Below the pieces are notes generated by a model. It saw only the letters and a program-made list of their open reading frames with translations. It was not told where the DNA came from and did no database searches. Shown one piece after another: positions 9,833 to 18,900 of a DNA stretch of 64,000 bases. Location of the stretch: assembly GCF_022836935.1 (NCBI RefSeq), contig NZ_CP083239.1, positions 2,432,001-2,496,000 on the forward strand, given 5' to 3'. Position 1 is the first letter of the stretch; every line of letters begins with the position of its first letter. The DNA comes from Ancylobacter polymorphus. Its GTDB lineage: Bacteria > Pseudomonadota > Alphaproteobacteria > Rhizobiales > Xanthobacteraceae. Made by a program: the position numbers and the translations under genes.

Positions 9833-11260
9833 TCAGGCTCCCGCAGCATGGGGCGCGCCCGGCAGGGGCGGCGCATCGGGGGCAGGGGGAAGGGCGGCGC
9901 GGCCGCCGCTGTTGGTGCCGTCCAGGCCGGGATGTATCTCGACCGGCACCGGCAAGTCGGTCGGCCCGGCGATGGCGGCGCGGCCGGCGAACCAGAGGAA
10001 GGTCAGCATCAGCACATTGTAGAGGAGGAAGAAGCCAATGAGGCTCGCCCCCACCGCGCCGGCGCTCACCGGGGCGACCGCATCCGCCGTCCGCAGCTGG
10101 CCATAGATGACCCAGGGCTGCCGGCCGGCCTCCGTCACCGTCCAGCCGGCAATGACGGCGATAAAGCCGAGCGGCGTGGTCGCCATCGCCAGCCCGAGGA
10201 ACCAGCGCGTTTCGAACAGGCGGTGGCGCAGGCGCAGCACGAGCCCGGTCAAGGCGGTGGCGAGCAGCACCATGCCGATGCCGGCCATGATGCGGAAGGC
10301 GAAGAACACGACGGGCACATTGGGCTGGTCGGCCGGCGGCACCGCCTTCAACCCTTGCACCTCGCCGTCCCAGCTATGGGTGAGGTAGAGGCTGGCGAGA
10401 TGGGGGATGTCGAGCGCGTAGAGGTTCTTCTGCGCCGCCATGTCCGGCCAGGCGATCAGTGTCATCGCCGGGCCCTTCGTGGTCTCCCACAGACCTTCCA
10501 TCGCGGCGAGCTTGGTCGGCTGGTGCTCCAGCGTGTTGCGCCCGTGCAGGTCGCCGAGCGCGATCTGCGTCGGGGCGAGGACGAGCGCCATCCACAGCGC
10601 CATGGAGAAGGCGGTGCGCGAGGCCGCGACCTGCCGCCCGCGCCAGAGGTGGAAGGCCGAGACACCGGCGACGACGAAGGAGACGGTGAGGAAGCTCGCG
10701 CACACCATATGCGCCAGCCGGTAGGGGAAGGAGGCGGTGAACACCACGTCCCACCAGTTCACCACATGGAAGATGCCATCGGCATCGGCCACGGCGCCGG
10801 CCGGGGTCTGCATCCAGCTATTGGCGGCGATGATCCAGGTGGCGCTGAACAGCGCGCCGACCGACACCATCAGGCTGGCGAAGACATGGGCGCCCTTCGA
10901 CACCCGCCCCTCGCCGAACAGCATGATGCCGATGAAGCCGGCCTCCAGGAAGAACGCGGTCAGCGTCTCGTAGAGGAACAGCGGGCCGAGCACATTGGAG
11001 GCCGAGCGCGAGAAGCCGGCCCAGTTGGTGCCGATCTCATAGCTGAGCACGATGCCGGTGACGACGCCCATGCCGAAGCCGAGGGCGAAGATGCGCATCC
11101 AGAAGCGCATGAGCTGGCGGTACACCGGCTTGCCCGTGCGCCACCACAGGGCGCTGAGGCAGGTGACGAACCAGGCGAGGCCGATGGTCAGGGTCGGCCA
11201 CAGAATGTGGAAGCCGACGGTGAAGGCGAATTGCAGGCGGGCGAAAGCGACGGCGTCCAT
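9833..11260 (-). CDS. cydA: Cytochrome bd-type quinol oxidase subunit I (CIO type)
   Basis: A protein of 475 residues. The N-terminal RLQFAFTVGFHILWPTLTIG carries the heme-ligand histidine at residue 18, and GRNTLEHQPTKLAAMEG is the conserved Q-loop start. The Q-loop is short, which places it with the CIO (cyanide-insensitive) branch rather than E. coli CydA (522 residues). It oxidises ubiquinol and reduces O2 to water without pumping protons. Start at MDAVAFARLQ (11260), 4 bases after the stop of the upstream molybdenum enzyme gene, so the two are co-transcribed. Confidence 0.95.
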   Translation of the reverse strand: MDAVAFARLQFAFTVGFHILWPTLTIGLAWFVTCLSALWWRTGKPVYRQLMRFWMRIFALGFGMGVVTGIVLSYEIGTNWAGFSRSASNVLGPLFLYETLTAFFLEAGFIGIMLFGEGRVSKGAHVFASLMVSVGALFSATWIIAANSWMQTPAGAVADADGIFHVVNWWDVVFTASFPYRLAHMVCASFLTVSFVVAGVSAFHLWRGRQVAASRTAFSMALWMALVLAPTQIALGDLHGRNTLEHQPTKLAAMEGLWETTKGPAMTLIAWPDMAAQKNLYALDIPHLASLYLTHSWDGEVQGLKAVPPADQPNVPVVFFAFRIMAGIGMVLLATALTGLVLRLRHRLFETRWFLGLAMATTPLGFIAVIAGWTVTEAGRQPWVIYGQLRTADAVAPVSAGAVGASLIGFFLLYNVLMLTFLWFAGRAAIAGPTDLPVPVEIHPGLDGTNSGGRAALPPAPDAPPLPGAPHAAGA

Positions 11261-11264
11261 GGGA

Positions 11265-13565
11265 TCACTGGGCTCCCGGCTGAAGGGTTGATCGGGCGAT
11301 CCGCACCGGCACGCCCTTGGACGACGGCGTGAAGCTCTGGGGATCGTGCGCGTAGAGCGGAACGAGGGGGTTGGTCTCGGGGTAGTAGGCGGCGCAGCTG
11401 CCGGCCGGGAAATCGTAGGCAATGAGGCGGAAGCCGCGCAGGGCGCGCTCCACCCCGTCCGCGGAGAGGGTCGCGATGTCGACCCGGTCGCCATCCTTGA
11501 GGCCCCGGCGGGCGATCTCGTCGCGGTTGAGGAACAGCACGTCGCGCTGGCCATAGACGCCGCGATAGCGGTCGGAGAGCGAATAGAGCGTGGTGTTGTA
11601 CTGGTCGTGGCTGCGCATGGTGGACAGCCACAGCGCGTCGGGGTGGGTCACGGCCGGGTCTTCGCACAGCCCCTCGCAGACGAGGAACTGCGCCTTGCCG
11701 CTCGGCGTCGCCCAGATGCGCTCGCGGGCGAGCGAGGTGAGATGGAAGCCGCCCGGCGCCTCGATCCGCGTGTTGTAGCCCTGGAAGATCGGGAAGATCG
11801 CCTCGATCTCCGTGCGGATCCGCGCGTAATCGCCGACGAGCCCCTCCCAGTCGATCGCGACCCTGCTGCCCAGCGTCGCCCGCGCCATGCCGGCGATGAT
11901 GGCGGGCTCGCTTTTCAGATAGGGCGAGGCGGGCGGGTTGTGGCCGGTGGAGGCATGGACCATGGACATGGAATCCTCCACCGTCACCGCCTGCGGGCCG
12001 GTGGCCTGCATGTCCTGCTCGGTGCGGCCGAGGCAGGGCAGGATCAGCGCCTCGCGGCCATGGACGAGATGGCTGCGGTTGAGCTTGGTGGCGATGTGGA
12101 CGGTGAGGTCGAGCCGCCGCAGCGCCTCCTGCGTGCGCGCGAGATCGGGAATCGCGGCGGCGAAATTGCCGCCGAGGCCGATGAACACGCGCACCTCGCC
12201 GCGCAGCATCGCCTCCAGCGCCATAACGACGTTATGGCCATGCGCGCGCGGCGGGGCGAAGCCGTAGCGCGCCTGCAGCCGGTCGAGGAAGTCGGTCGAG
12301 GGCACCTCGGTGATGCCGACCGTGCGGTCGCCCTGCACATTGGAATGGCCGCGCACCGGGCAGATGCCGCTGCCCTCGCGCCCGACATGGCCGCGCAGCA
12401 AAGCGAGATTGGCGATCTGCTGCACATTCTGCGTGCCGTGGCGGTGCTGGGTGATGCCCATGCCATAGACGAGAATGGCGCGCTCGGCCTTGGCATAGGC
12501 CGCGCCCGCGCTTTCAATGTCGGCGCGCGACAGGCCGCTCTTGGCGGTGATGACCTCCCACGACGTGGCGTCGAGATCGGCGATCAGCGCCTCGATGCCG
12601 GTGCTGTGGCCATGGATGAAATCCCAGTCCAGCACCGGCGCCGCGCCGGCCGCCTGAGCGGCGCGGTCGGCGGCGAGGAGATGTTTCATCATCCCCTTGA
12701 GCACGGCGACATCGCCGCCGACCTTGACCTGGAAGATGTGGGAGGAGATCGGCGTCGAGGTCAGCGTCGCCATTTCCACCGGGTTCTGCGGCGCCTGGAA
12801 GCGCTCCAGCGCCCGCTCGCGGAACGGATTGAAGGAGAGGATGGTCGCCCCGCGCCGCGACGCGTTGCGCAGCTCCGTCATCATGCGGGGGGAATTGGTG
12901 CCAGGGTTCTGGCCGAAGATCAGTATGGCGTCGGCCTTGTCGAAATCCTCCAGCAGCACCGTGCCCTTGCCGACGCCGATCGATTGCGGCAGGCCAACGC
13001 TGGTGGCCTCGTGGCACATGTTGGAGCAGTCGGGAAAATTGTTGGTGCCGACGGCGCGGGCGAACAGCTGGTAGAGAAACGCGGCTTCATTGGAGGCGCG
13101 GCCGGAGGTATAGAACTCGGCCATGTCCGGGTTAGGCAATGCGTTGAGATGGCGCCCCACAGTGGCGAAGGCTTCCTCCCAGCTCACCGGCACATAGCGG
13201 TCGGTCAGCGCCTCATAGCGCAGGGGATGGGTGAGCCGGCCCTGCATTTCCAGCTCGAAATCGGTGAAGGCTTCCAGTTCGCTCACGGTGAAGCGGGCGA
13301 AGAAATCCGGCGTGCAGCGCTTGGTGGTCGCCTCCCAGGCCACCGCCTTGCCGCCATTCTCGCAATATTCGAAAGGCGAGGGGTTTTTCGGGTCGGCCCA
13401 GCCGCAGCCGGGGCAGTCGAAGCCGCCGGGCTGGTTCATGCGCGCGAGCGTCGCCATGCCGGAGACCGCGACATGCTGCTCGACCAGCGCGGTGCCCATC
13501 GCCTTGAGGGCGCCCCAGCCCCCGGCGGGTTCATGATAGGGACGAATACTCTTCGCGATGCCCAT
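11265..13565 (-). CDS. FdhF/YdeP-family molybdopterin oxidoreductase
   Basis: A 766-residue molybdopterin-guanine-dinucleotide enzyme of the formate dehydrogenase H-like YdeP family. Seen are the N-terminal FDCPGCGWADPKN cysteine pair typical of YdeP proteins, the FYTSGRASNEAAFLYQLFAR segment, NMCHEATSVG near the metal site, NPGTNSPRMMTEL, GREGSGICPVRGHSNVQGDRT, and a C-terminal molydopterin-binding domain (STMRSHDQYNTT). The substrate of the family is not settled; E. coli YdeP is linked to acid resistance. GGAG lies 6 bases before the ATG at 13565. It is the first gene of an operon with cydAB and poxB, suggesting electron delivery to quinone and oxygen. Confidence 0.9.
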   Translation of the reverse strand: MGIAKSIRPYHEPAGGWGALKAMGTALVEQHVAVSGMATLARMNQPGGFDCPGCGWADPKNPSPFEYCENGGKAVAWEATTKRCTPDFFARFTVSELEAFTDFELEMQGRLTHPLRYEALTDRYVPVSWEEAFATVGRHLNALPNPDMAEFYTSGRASNEAAFLYQLFARAVGTNNFPDCSNMCHEATSVGLPQSIGVGKGTVLLEDFDKADAILIFGQNPGTNSPRMMTELRNASRRGATILSFNPFRERALERFQAPQNPVEMATLTSTPISSHIFQVKVGGDVAVLKGMMKHLLAADRAAQAAGAAPVLDWDFIHGHSTGIEALIADLDATSWEVITAKSGLSRADIESAGAAYAKAERAILVYGMGITQHRHGTQNVQQIANLALLRGHVGREGSGICPVRGHSNVQGDRTVGITEVPSTDFLDRLQARYGFAPPRAHGHNVVMALEAMLRGEVRVFIGLGGNFAAAIPDLARTQEALRRLDLTVHIATKLNRSHLVHGREALILPCLGRTEQDMQATGPQAVTVEDSMSMVHASTGHNPPASPYLKSEPAIIAGMARATLGSRVAIDWEGLVGDYARIRTEIEAIFPIFQGYNTRIEAPGGFHLTSLARERIWATPSGKAQFLVCEGLCEDPAVTHPDALWLSTMRSHDQYNTTLYSLSDRYRGVYGQRDVLFLNRDEIARRGLKDGDRVDIATLSADGVERALRGFRLIAYDFPAGSCAAYYPETNPLVPLYAHDPQSFTPSSKGVPVRIARSTLQPGAQ

Positions 13566-13630
13566 GTGTGTCTCCGACGGCGTGATGAGACCGACGCCGG
13601 CTCCGGGGAGCCGTGCGTGGCGCCGGCCCG

Positions 13631-13644
13631 GTGAACGCATTCAC
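13631..13644. promoter_or_regulatory. Inverted repeat GTGAA-N4-TTCAC, possible operator
   Basis: Perfect 5-bp arms, GTGAA at 13631-13635 and TTCAC at 13640-13644, lie 66 bases before the start of the YdeP-type gene. The N4 spacing recalls FNR/CRP-type sites, but the bases do not match the FNR consensus TTGAT-N4-ATCAA. Chance occurrence is quite possible. Confidence 0.25.
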
Positions 13645-13673
13645 AAGGTCACGTCGGGTCCGGCGCTGCAGTC

Positions 13674-13706
13674 AGAATGGCGGCCGTATGGAAAGCGCTC
13701 CATTCT
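13674..13706. promoter_or_regulatory. Inverted repeat AGAATGG-N19-CCATTCT, possible operator
   Basis: Seven-base perfect arms at 13674-13680 and 13700-13706 lie about 110 bases upstream of the respiratory operon and 280 bases upstream of the SDR gene. No regulator can be assigned. Confidence 0.25.
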
Positions 13707-13984
13707 ACATCAGGGTATCGCCGGGAATGATTGGTTTGGCGGCACAATACTCATGTATGATTTACCCGCCGCCGGTTTCGACTTTCCCGGTGCACGCACT
13801 TTGCAAAGTAAGGCGCGCGAGGCCAGCCGGCCATGTGAGCACGCGGGAAGTCCGGGATTTTTCCCGTAGGCACGCGCGCGGCGGGCCGTGCCTTCCTGCA
13901 AGACAGGGCGCGCCGCGGCGCCTAACGCTTGTTCCCGCCGCCGGCGGCATCGGCCGTGGCGCGCGCCTCTCACGGAGATCTGCG

Positions 13985-14761
13985 ATGAAGATCGACCTTG
14001 CCGGCAAGACCGCCCTCGTTACCGGCTCCACCGAGGGCATCGGCTTCGCCATCGCCCGGGGCCTTCAGGACGCGGGAGCGCGCGTCGTCATCAATGGCCG
14101 CACCCCGGAGAGGGTCGCGGCGGCGCTCGCCCGTCTCGGCGGGGAGGCGCGGGGGCAGGCGATCGACCTCGCCACCGCCGAGGGGGCGCGGGCGCTGGTG
14201 GCGGCGGAGCCGTCCTTCGACATCGTCGTGAACAATCTCGGCATCTTCCAGCCGTCCGACTTCTTCGACACCGACGACGCGGTGTGGGAACGGCACTGGC
14301 AGGTCAATGTGATGAGCGGCGTGCGGCTCGCCCGCGCCTATCTACCCGGCATGGCCGCGCGGGGCTGGGGGCGGATGCTGTTCCTCGGCTCGGAATCCGC
14401 CTTCAACATTCCCGTCGAGATGATCCATTACGGGGTGAGCAAGACCGCCGATGTCGCGCTCGCGCGCGGCCTTGCCAAGCGCATGGCGGGCACCGGGGTC
14501 ACGGTGAACTCGCTTCTGCCCGGTCCGACGCTCTCGGAAGGCGTGGCACAGATGCTCGCCGCCGAGACCGCGACCGGCCAGACGCTGGAAGAGGCCGGGG
14601 CGGCCTTCGTCAAGGCGCACCGCCCCTCCTCGCTGCTCGGCCGCCCGGCGACGGTGGAGGAGGTGGCCAATTTCGCCGTCTATCTCGCCTCTCCGCTGTC
14701 CTCGGCAACGACAGGCGCGGCGCTGCGCGTCGATGGCGGCACCATCGACTTCATCAGCTGA
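13985..14761 (+). CDS. Short-chain dehydrogenase/reductase (SDR) family oxidoreductase
   Basis: A 258-residue classical SDR. The nucleotide-binding TGSTEGIG motif is at residues 13-20, NNLG follows in the middle, the catalytic serine lies in LGSESAFN, and YGVSK provides the catalytic tyrosine and lysine. The VDGG C-terminus is typical. R39 after the second strand (NGRTPER) suggests NADP(H). The substrate is unknown. GGAG lies 7 bases before the ATG. The next gene, an FAD hydroxylase, starts 18 bases downstream, so the two probably act in one oxidative pathway. Confidence 0.9.
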   Translation: MKIDLAGKTALVTGSTEGIGFAIARGLQDAGARVVINGRTPERVAAALARLGGEARGQAIDLATAEGARALVAAEPSFDIVVNNLGIFQPSDFFDTDDAVWERHWQVNVMSGVRLARAYLPGMAARGWGRMLFLGSESAFNIPVEMIHYGVSKTADVALARGLAKRMAGTGVTVNSLLPGPTLSEGVAQMLAAETATGQTLEEAGAAFVKAHRPSSLLGRPATVEEVANFAVYLASPLSSATTGAALRVDGGTIDFIS

Positions 14762-14779
14762 ACTGGCCGGAGGCGCGCC

Positions 14780-15907
14780 ATGAACCCTCGCATCCTCATC
14801 ATTGGCGGGTCGATGGGCGGCCTGTTTGCCGCCGTTCTCCTCGCCCGCGCCGGCTTCGACGTGCAGGTGCGCGAGCGCTCGCGCCATGGCCTCGAAGGGC
14901 GCGGGGCCGGTCTGGTGGCGCAGCGCGAGGTGTTCGACATGCTGCGGGAGATTGGCGTCGAGCATGTCGCCCGTGTCGGCGTCACCGCGCCGGAGCGCAT
15001 CTATCTCGACCGCTATGACCGCATCATCCACCGCCAGCACATGCCGCAGACGCAGCTTTCCTGGGATGTGCTGTGGCGCAGCTTCCGCGCGCAGGTGCCG
15101 GCGGAGCGCTACCGCATCGACGCCCGCGCCGTCGCGGTGAACCCGGTGCCCGCCGGGGCGCGCGTGCGCTATGAGGACGGCACCGAGGAGGAGGCGGACC
15201 TCGTCATCGGCGCCGACGGTATCGGCTCGCGGGTCCGCGCCGCCGTCTCCGGCCCATCGGCGCAGCCGGCCTATGTCGGCTACGCCACCTGGCGCGGGCT
15301 GGTGCCGGAAGCGGACATGCCGGCGGTCGCGGCGCGCCAGCTGTTCGAGCGCTTTGCCTTCTGCGATGCGCCGGGCTCGCACATATTGGGCTATCTCGTC
15401 CCCGGCGCCGACGGCGCCACCGGGGTCGGGCACCGGCGCTACAACTGGGTCTGGTATCGCCGCTACACGCCGGAAGAACTGGGCGAGGTGCTCACCGACC
15501 GAGACGGCGTGCGACGGCCCTTCTCGCTTGCCCCCGGGCGTGTCCGGCCCGAACGCGTGGCGGCGCTCAGGGCGCAGGCGCAGGAGCTGCTCCCGCCCTC
15601 CTTCGCGGCGGCGGTGGCGACAGAGCCGGAGCCCTTCATCCACGCCATTTTCGACTATGCGCCGGACCATATGATGCAGGGCCGGGTCGCGCTGATGGGC
15701 GATGCCGCCTTCGTCGCCCGGCCCCACACGGCGATGGGCGTCGCCAAGGCGGCGGGGGACGCCTTCGCCCTGCGCGACGCGCTGCGCCAGCATGCCGATC
15801 TCGATGCCGCGCTCGCCGCCTATGCGCGGGTCCGCGTGCCGGCCGGGCAGGCGATCGTCGCCTATGGCCAGCGGCTCGGCCGCAACCTCGCGCTCAACGC
15901 TGACTGA
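14780..15907 (+). CDS. FAD-dependent hydroxylase of the PHBH/2,6-dihydroxypyridine hydroxylase type
   Basis: A 375-residue single-component flavin monooxygenase. The N-terminal dinucleotide motif is GGSMGGLFAAVLLARAG, the middle DLVIGADGIGSRVR matches the DG motif of the group, and the GD motif VALMGDAAFVARPHTAMGVAKAAGDA lies near residue 300. R-G-A-G-L-V after the first strand and the WDVLWRSF region resemble 2,6-dihydroxypyridine 3-hydroxylase. It would hydroxylate an aromatic or heteroaromatic acid using NAD(P)H and O2. GGAGG sits 6 bases before the start. It converges on the large sensor gene 12 bases away. Confidence 0.87.
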   Translation: MNPRILIIGGSMGGLFAAVLLARAGFDVQVRERSRHGLEGRGAGLVAQREVFDMLREIGVEHVARVGVTAPERIYLDRYDRIIHRQHMPQTQLSWDVLWRSFRAQVPAERYRIDARAVAVNPVPAGARVRYEDGTEEEADLVIGADGIGSRVRAAVSGPSAQPAYVGYATWRGLVPEADMPAVAARQLFERFAFCDAPGSHILGYLVPGADGATGVGHRRYNWVWYRRYTPEELGEVLTDRDGVRRPFSLAPGRVRPERVAALRAQAQELLPPSFAAAVATEPEPFIHAIFDYAPDHMMQGRVALMGDAAFVARPHTAMGVAKAAGDAFALRDALRQHADLDAALAAYARVRVPAGQAIVAYGQRLGRNLALNAD

Positions 15908-15919
15908 GCCTGCCGCGCC

Positions 15920-18900
15920 TCAGCTGGCCGCCTCGGCGTGGAAGGGCAGGCGGAGGCGGAAGGCGCTGCCCCGTCCCTCCACCGACCGCGCGTCCAGCGT
16001 GCCGCCATGCAATTCGACGATGGAGCGGCAGATGGCGAGCCCCACCCCCATGCCGGTGGCCTTGGTGGTGAAGAAGGGCTGGAAGATCCGCCCCAGAAGT
16101 TCCGGCGCCATGCCGCAGCCGCTGTCCTCGACCGTCACCTCGACCCAGTCCCCGGTCGTGGTGGTGGTGATGCTCAATGTGCGTTCTGCGCGTGCCGGAT
16201 CGCCCATGGCGTGCAGCGCATTGGTGACGAGGTTGAACATCACCTGCTGCAACTGCACCCGGTCCGCCAGCACGGCGCGGCTTTCCGGGGCGAGGGCGGT
16301 GGCGAGCGTCACCCCGGCAGCGGCGATCTCCGGTGCCAGCAGCGCCAGCACCTCCTCGACCACGCTTTCGATCCGCAGCGGGGCGAGCGAGGAGGGCGCC
16401 TGCTTCACCAGCGCGCGCAGGGCCTGGAGGATGTCGGCGGCCCGCCGCCCGGCATTGCGAATGCCGTGCAGATTGCTCTTCACCTCCTCCAGATCCGGCT
16501 CCGGCCGGTTCATCCAGCGCAGCGCCGCCTCGGCATAGGAGACGATACTGCCGAGCGGCTGGTTGATCTCATGGGCGATGGAGGACGCGAAACTGCCCAT
16601 GGCGGTCAGTTGGGTGGTGCGCGCCAGTTCGCTGCGGGCCTCGCGCAGGTCGAATTCCGCCCGCGCGCGGCGCAGATTCTCTTCCATCAGGTCGCCATAG
16701 AGCCGGGCGGCGTCCAGCGAGATGGCCGCCTGCGGGGCCAGCACGTCGAGCATCGCCATGCGGCGCGGGGTAAACACCTCGGCCGCCAGCGCGTTTTCGA
16801 GATAGAGAATGCCGATGAGTTCGCCGCGCTTGAGGAGCGGGATACAGGCGAGCGAGCGGATGCTGCTCCGCCCCATCGACAGGCCGCGATCGGGCGCTTC
16901 CAGCGCCGCATCGGCCAGCGTCACCGGCTTGCCCGTGCGCCACACCGTCTGCAGCACGGAGGAGGGCATGAGCTGTTCCGGCGCCGCGTCCGGCCGCAGC
17001 TCGATCTCGACCGCCTGGTGACGCACCCGCGCCGCGGCCTCGATGACCGGCGCGCCGCCGCGCAGCAGCAGCAGCAGGCCGAACTGCGCGCCCGCATGCA
17101 CCACCATGCTCTTCATCAGCGTGCGGACGACCTGTTCCAGCCCGATTTCTTCCGCCAATGCCTGTGAGGCCGACCTGACCACGGCGAGGTCGAGCTGGTT
17201 CTGCATCCGCTCCGGCGCGGCGACGCGCGTGTCGGCATCGTCCATGGGCTCCGGCGCGGCGCCGAGCCGCGCGGCCTTGCCATGGGCGCCCCATTGCCGG
17301 TAGAAGCGCGCCGCCGCGCGCAGGCAACCCTGCGCCGGCGCCACGAGACGCGCGCCCAGATAGAGCTGCGCAGCCAGTTCGTGGGCGAGGGCCTGGTCGT
17401 GGAGGAAGCCGGCGGCGCCCGCCGCGCCGGCGGCCTGTTCGAACAGCGCCGCCGCGCTTTCGAAGCGCCCCTCAAGCCGTGCCGCCTCGGCTTCCAGCAG
17501 CAGATGCTTGCCGCCGAAGGTTTCGGGGTTGAGCCGCGCCCAGCCGGCAAAGCGCGCGCGGGCCTCGCTCAGGCCGTCAAGGCGCGCGGCGAGCGGCGCC
17601 TCGGCCGGCAGGGTGCGCAGCCTTGCGAGGGCGAGGAAGAAGCAGGATTGCGCCGTGTCGATATGTGCCGCCGCCGCCCAGGCGAGCGCGTCCGCGCGGG
17701 TGAGATGGCGCGCGGCGGCGTCGTAATCGCCGCGATAGAAACAGCGCAGCCCGGCGTAATGCTCGGTCCAGAAGCTCGTGGCGACGGAGGAGCTGTGCGA
17801 GGCCGGTTCGGCCGGGACGGGCGCGCGGTCCGTCGAGGCGAGATCGTCGACGAAGGCGAGCTGCGCGGCGAGGATCTGCTCGATATCGGCATAGCCGACC
17901 TCAGCGGTCTTCGCGAGGCTGTCGACCAGCTCCACCCGCAGCCGGTCCAGCCGCTCGCCAAGGATCAGCAGGTTGGAAGCGATATGGTTGCGGGCATAGC
18001 AGGTCATGCCGACATCGCCGGCCGCCTGTCCGATCCGGGCGCCTTCGCGGGCGTGGTCGAGCGCGGTGCGGATCGGCTGGGTCCAGGCGCTGACCTGATC
18101 GAGGGCGATGAGCGTTGCCGTGCGCTGCGCCTCATACCCGTCGCGGGCGGCGAGGGTGGTCGCCGCCGCCGCGAGTTCGGCACCGCGCTCATAGGCGGCG
18201 TAATGCTGGGCGCTCTGCATGCCGAAGAAAGCGAGGCCATAGGCGGTTTCGGGCGCCAACCCATGAGCGAGGGAGAGTTCGAGAATAGAGATCGTGTGCA
18301 GGAAGCGCAGTTCGCCTTCGACGAAGAAGGACGAGATGAGGGTGGAGAGCAGCGCCAGCGCCGCGCGCGCCCGCCGGTCGGTCATGTCGGGCAGCGCCAG
18401 CAGCGCGTCGAGGCCCATCGCGTCGAGCCGCTCCCGGCAGGCGTGGTAGCGCGCATCGATCTGTTGGAGGGTCGGTGCCGCGTCGAGCGCGATGTCGAGC
18501 TTTCTCAACCCGTCCAGCGCCGCCGCGATCGCCTCGGGATAGGCGCTCTTGACCGTCAAGGCCAGCGCGCGAAGGCGTTGGATGTCGGCGAGGTCGAAGG
18601 CGTCGCGCGCCAGCGCCGGCAGGGCGTCCAGCGCGTCGAGCGCCTCCTCGACCTGCGCCAGCGCCAGCAGGCAGTCGCAGCGCAGCCATTCCACGTCGAA
18701 GCCGGGCAGCGCTCCGGCCTCAGCCGGATCGGCGGCCATGCGCCGGATCAGGTCCACGCAGTGCAGCGCGCGCTCGGCATCGCCCGCGCTCCGGCACAGC
18801 CGCGCCGCCACCATGACGATGCGGGCGAAGCGAGCGCGGTCCTGCGCGGAAAGGCTGTCGAGCTCGCAGCGTTCGATCTGGGCGGCGATATCGAGGGCGA

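Larger units (their letters stand above)
13566..13984. other. 419-base divergent intergenic region (YdeP-type gene / SDR gene)
   Basis: No credible gene is seen; the short open frames here lack ribosome-binding sites and family character. The region must hold the promoters of the minus-strand respiratory operon and the plus-strand SDR-hydroxylase pair. It contains two inverted repeats near the respiratory operon start, listed separately, and an AT-richer patch around 13700-13770. Confidence 0.6.
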
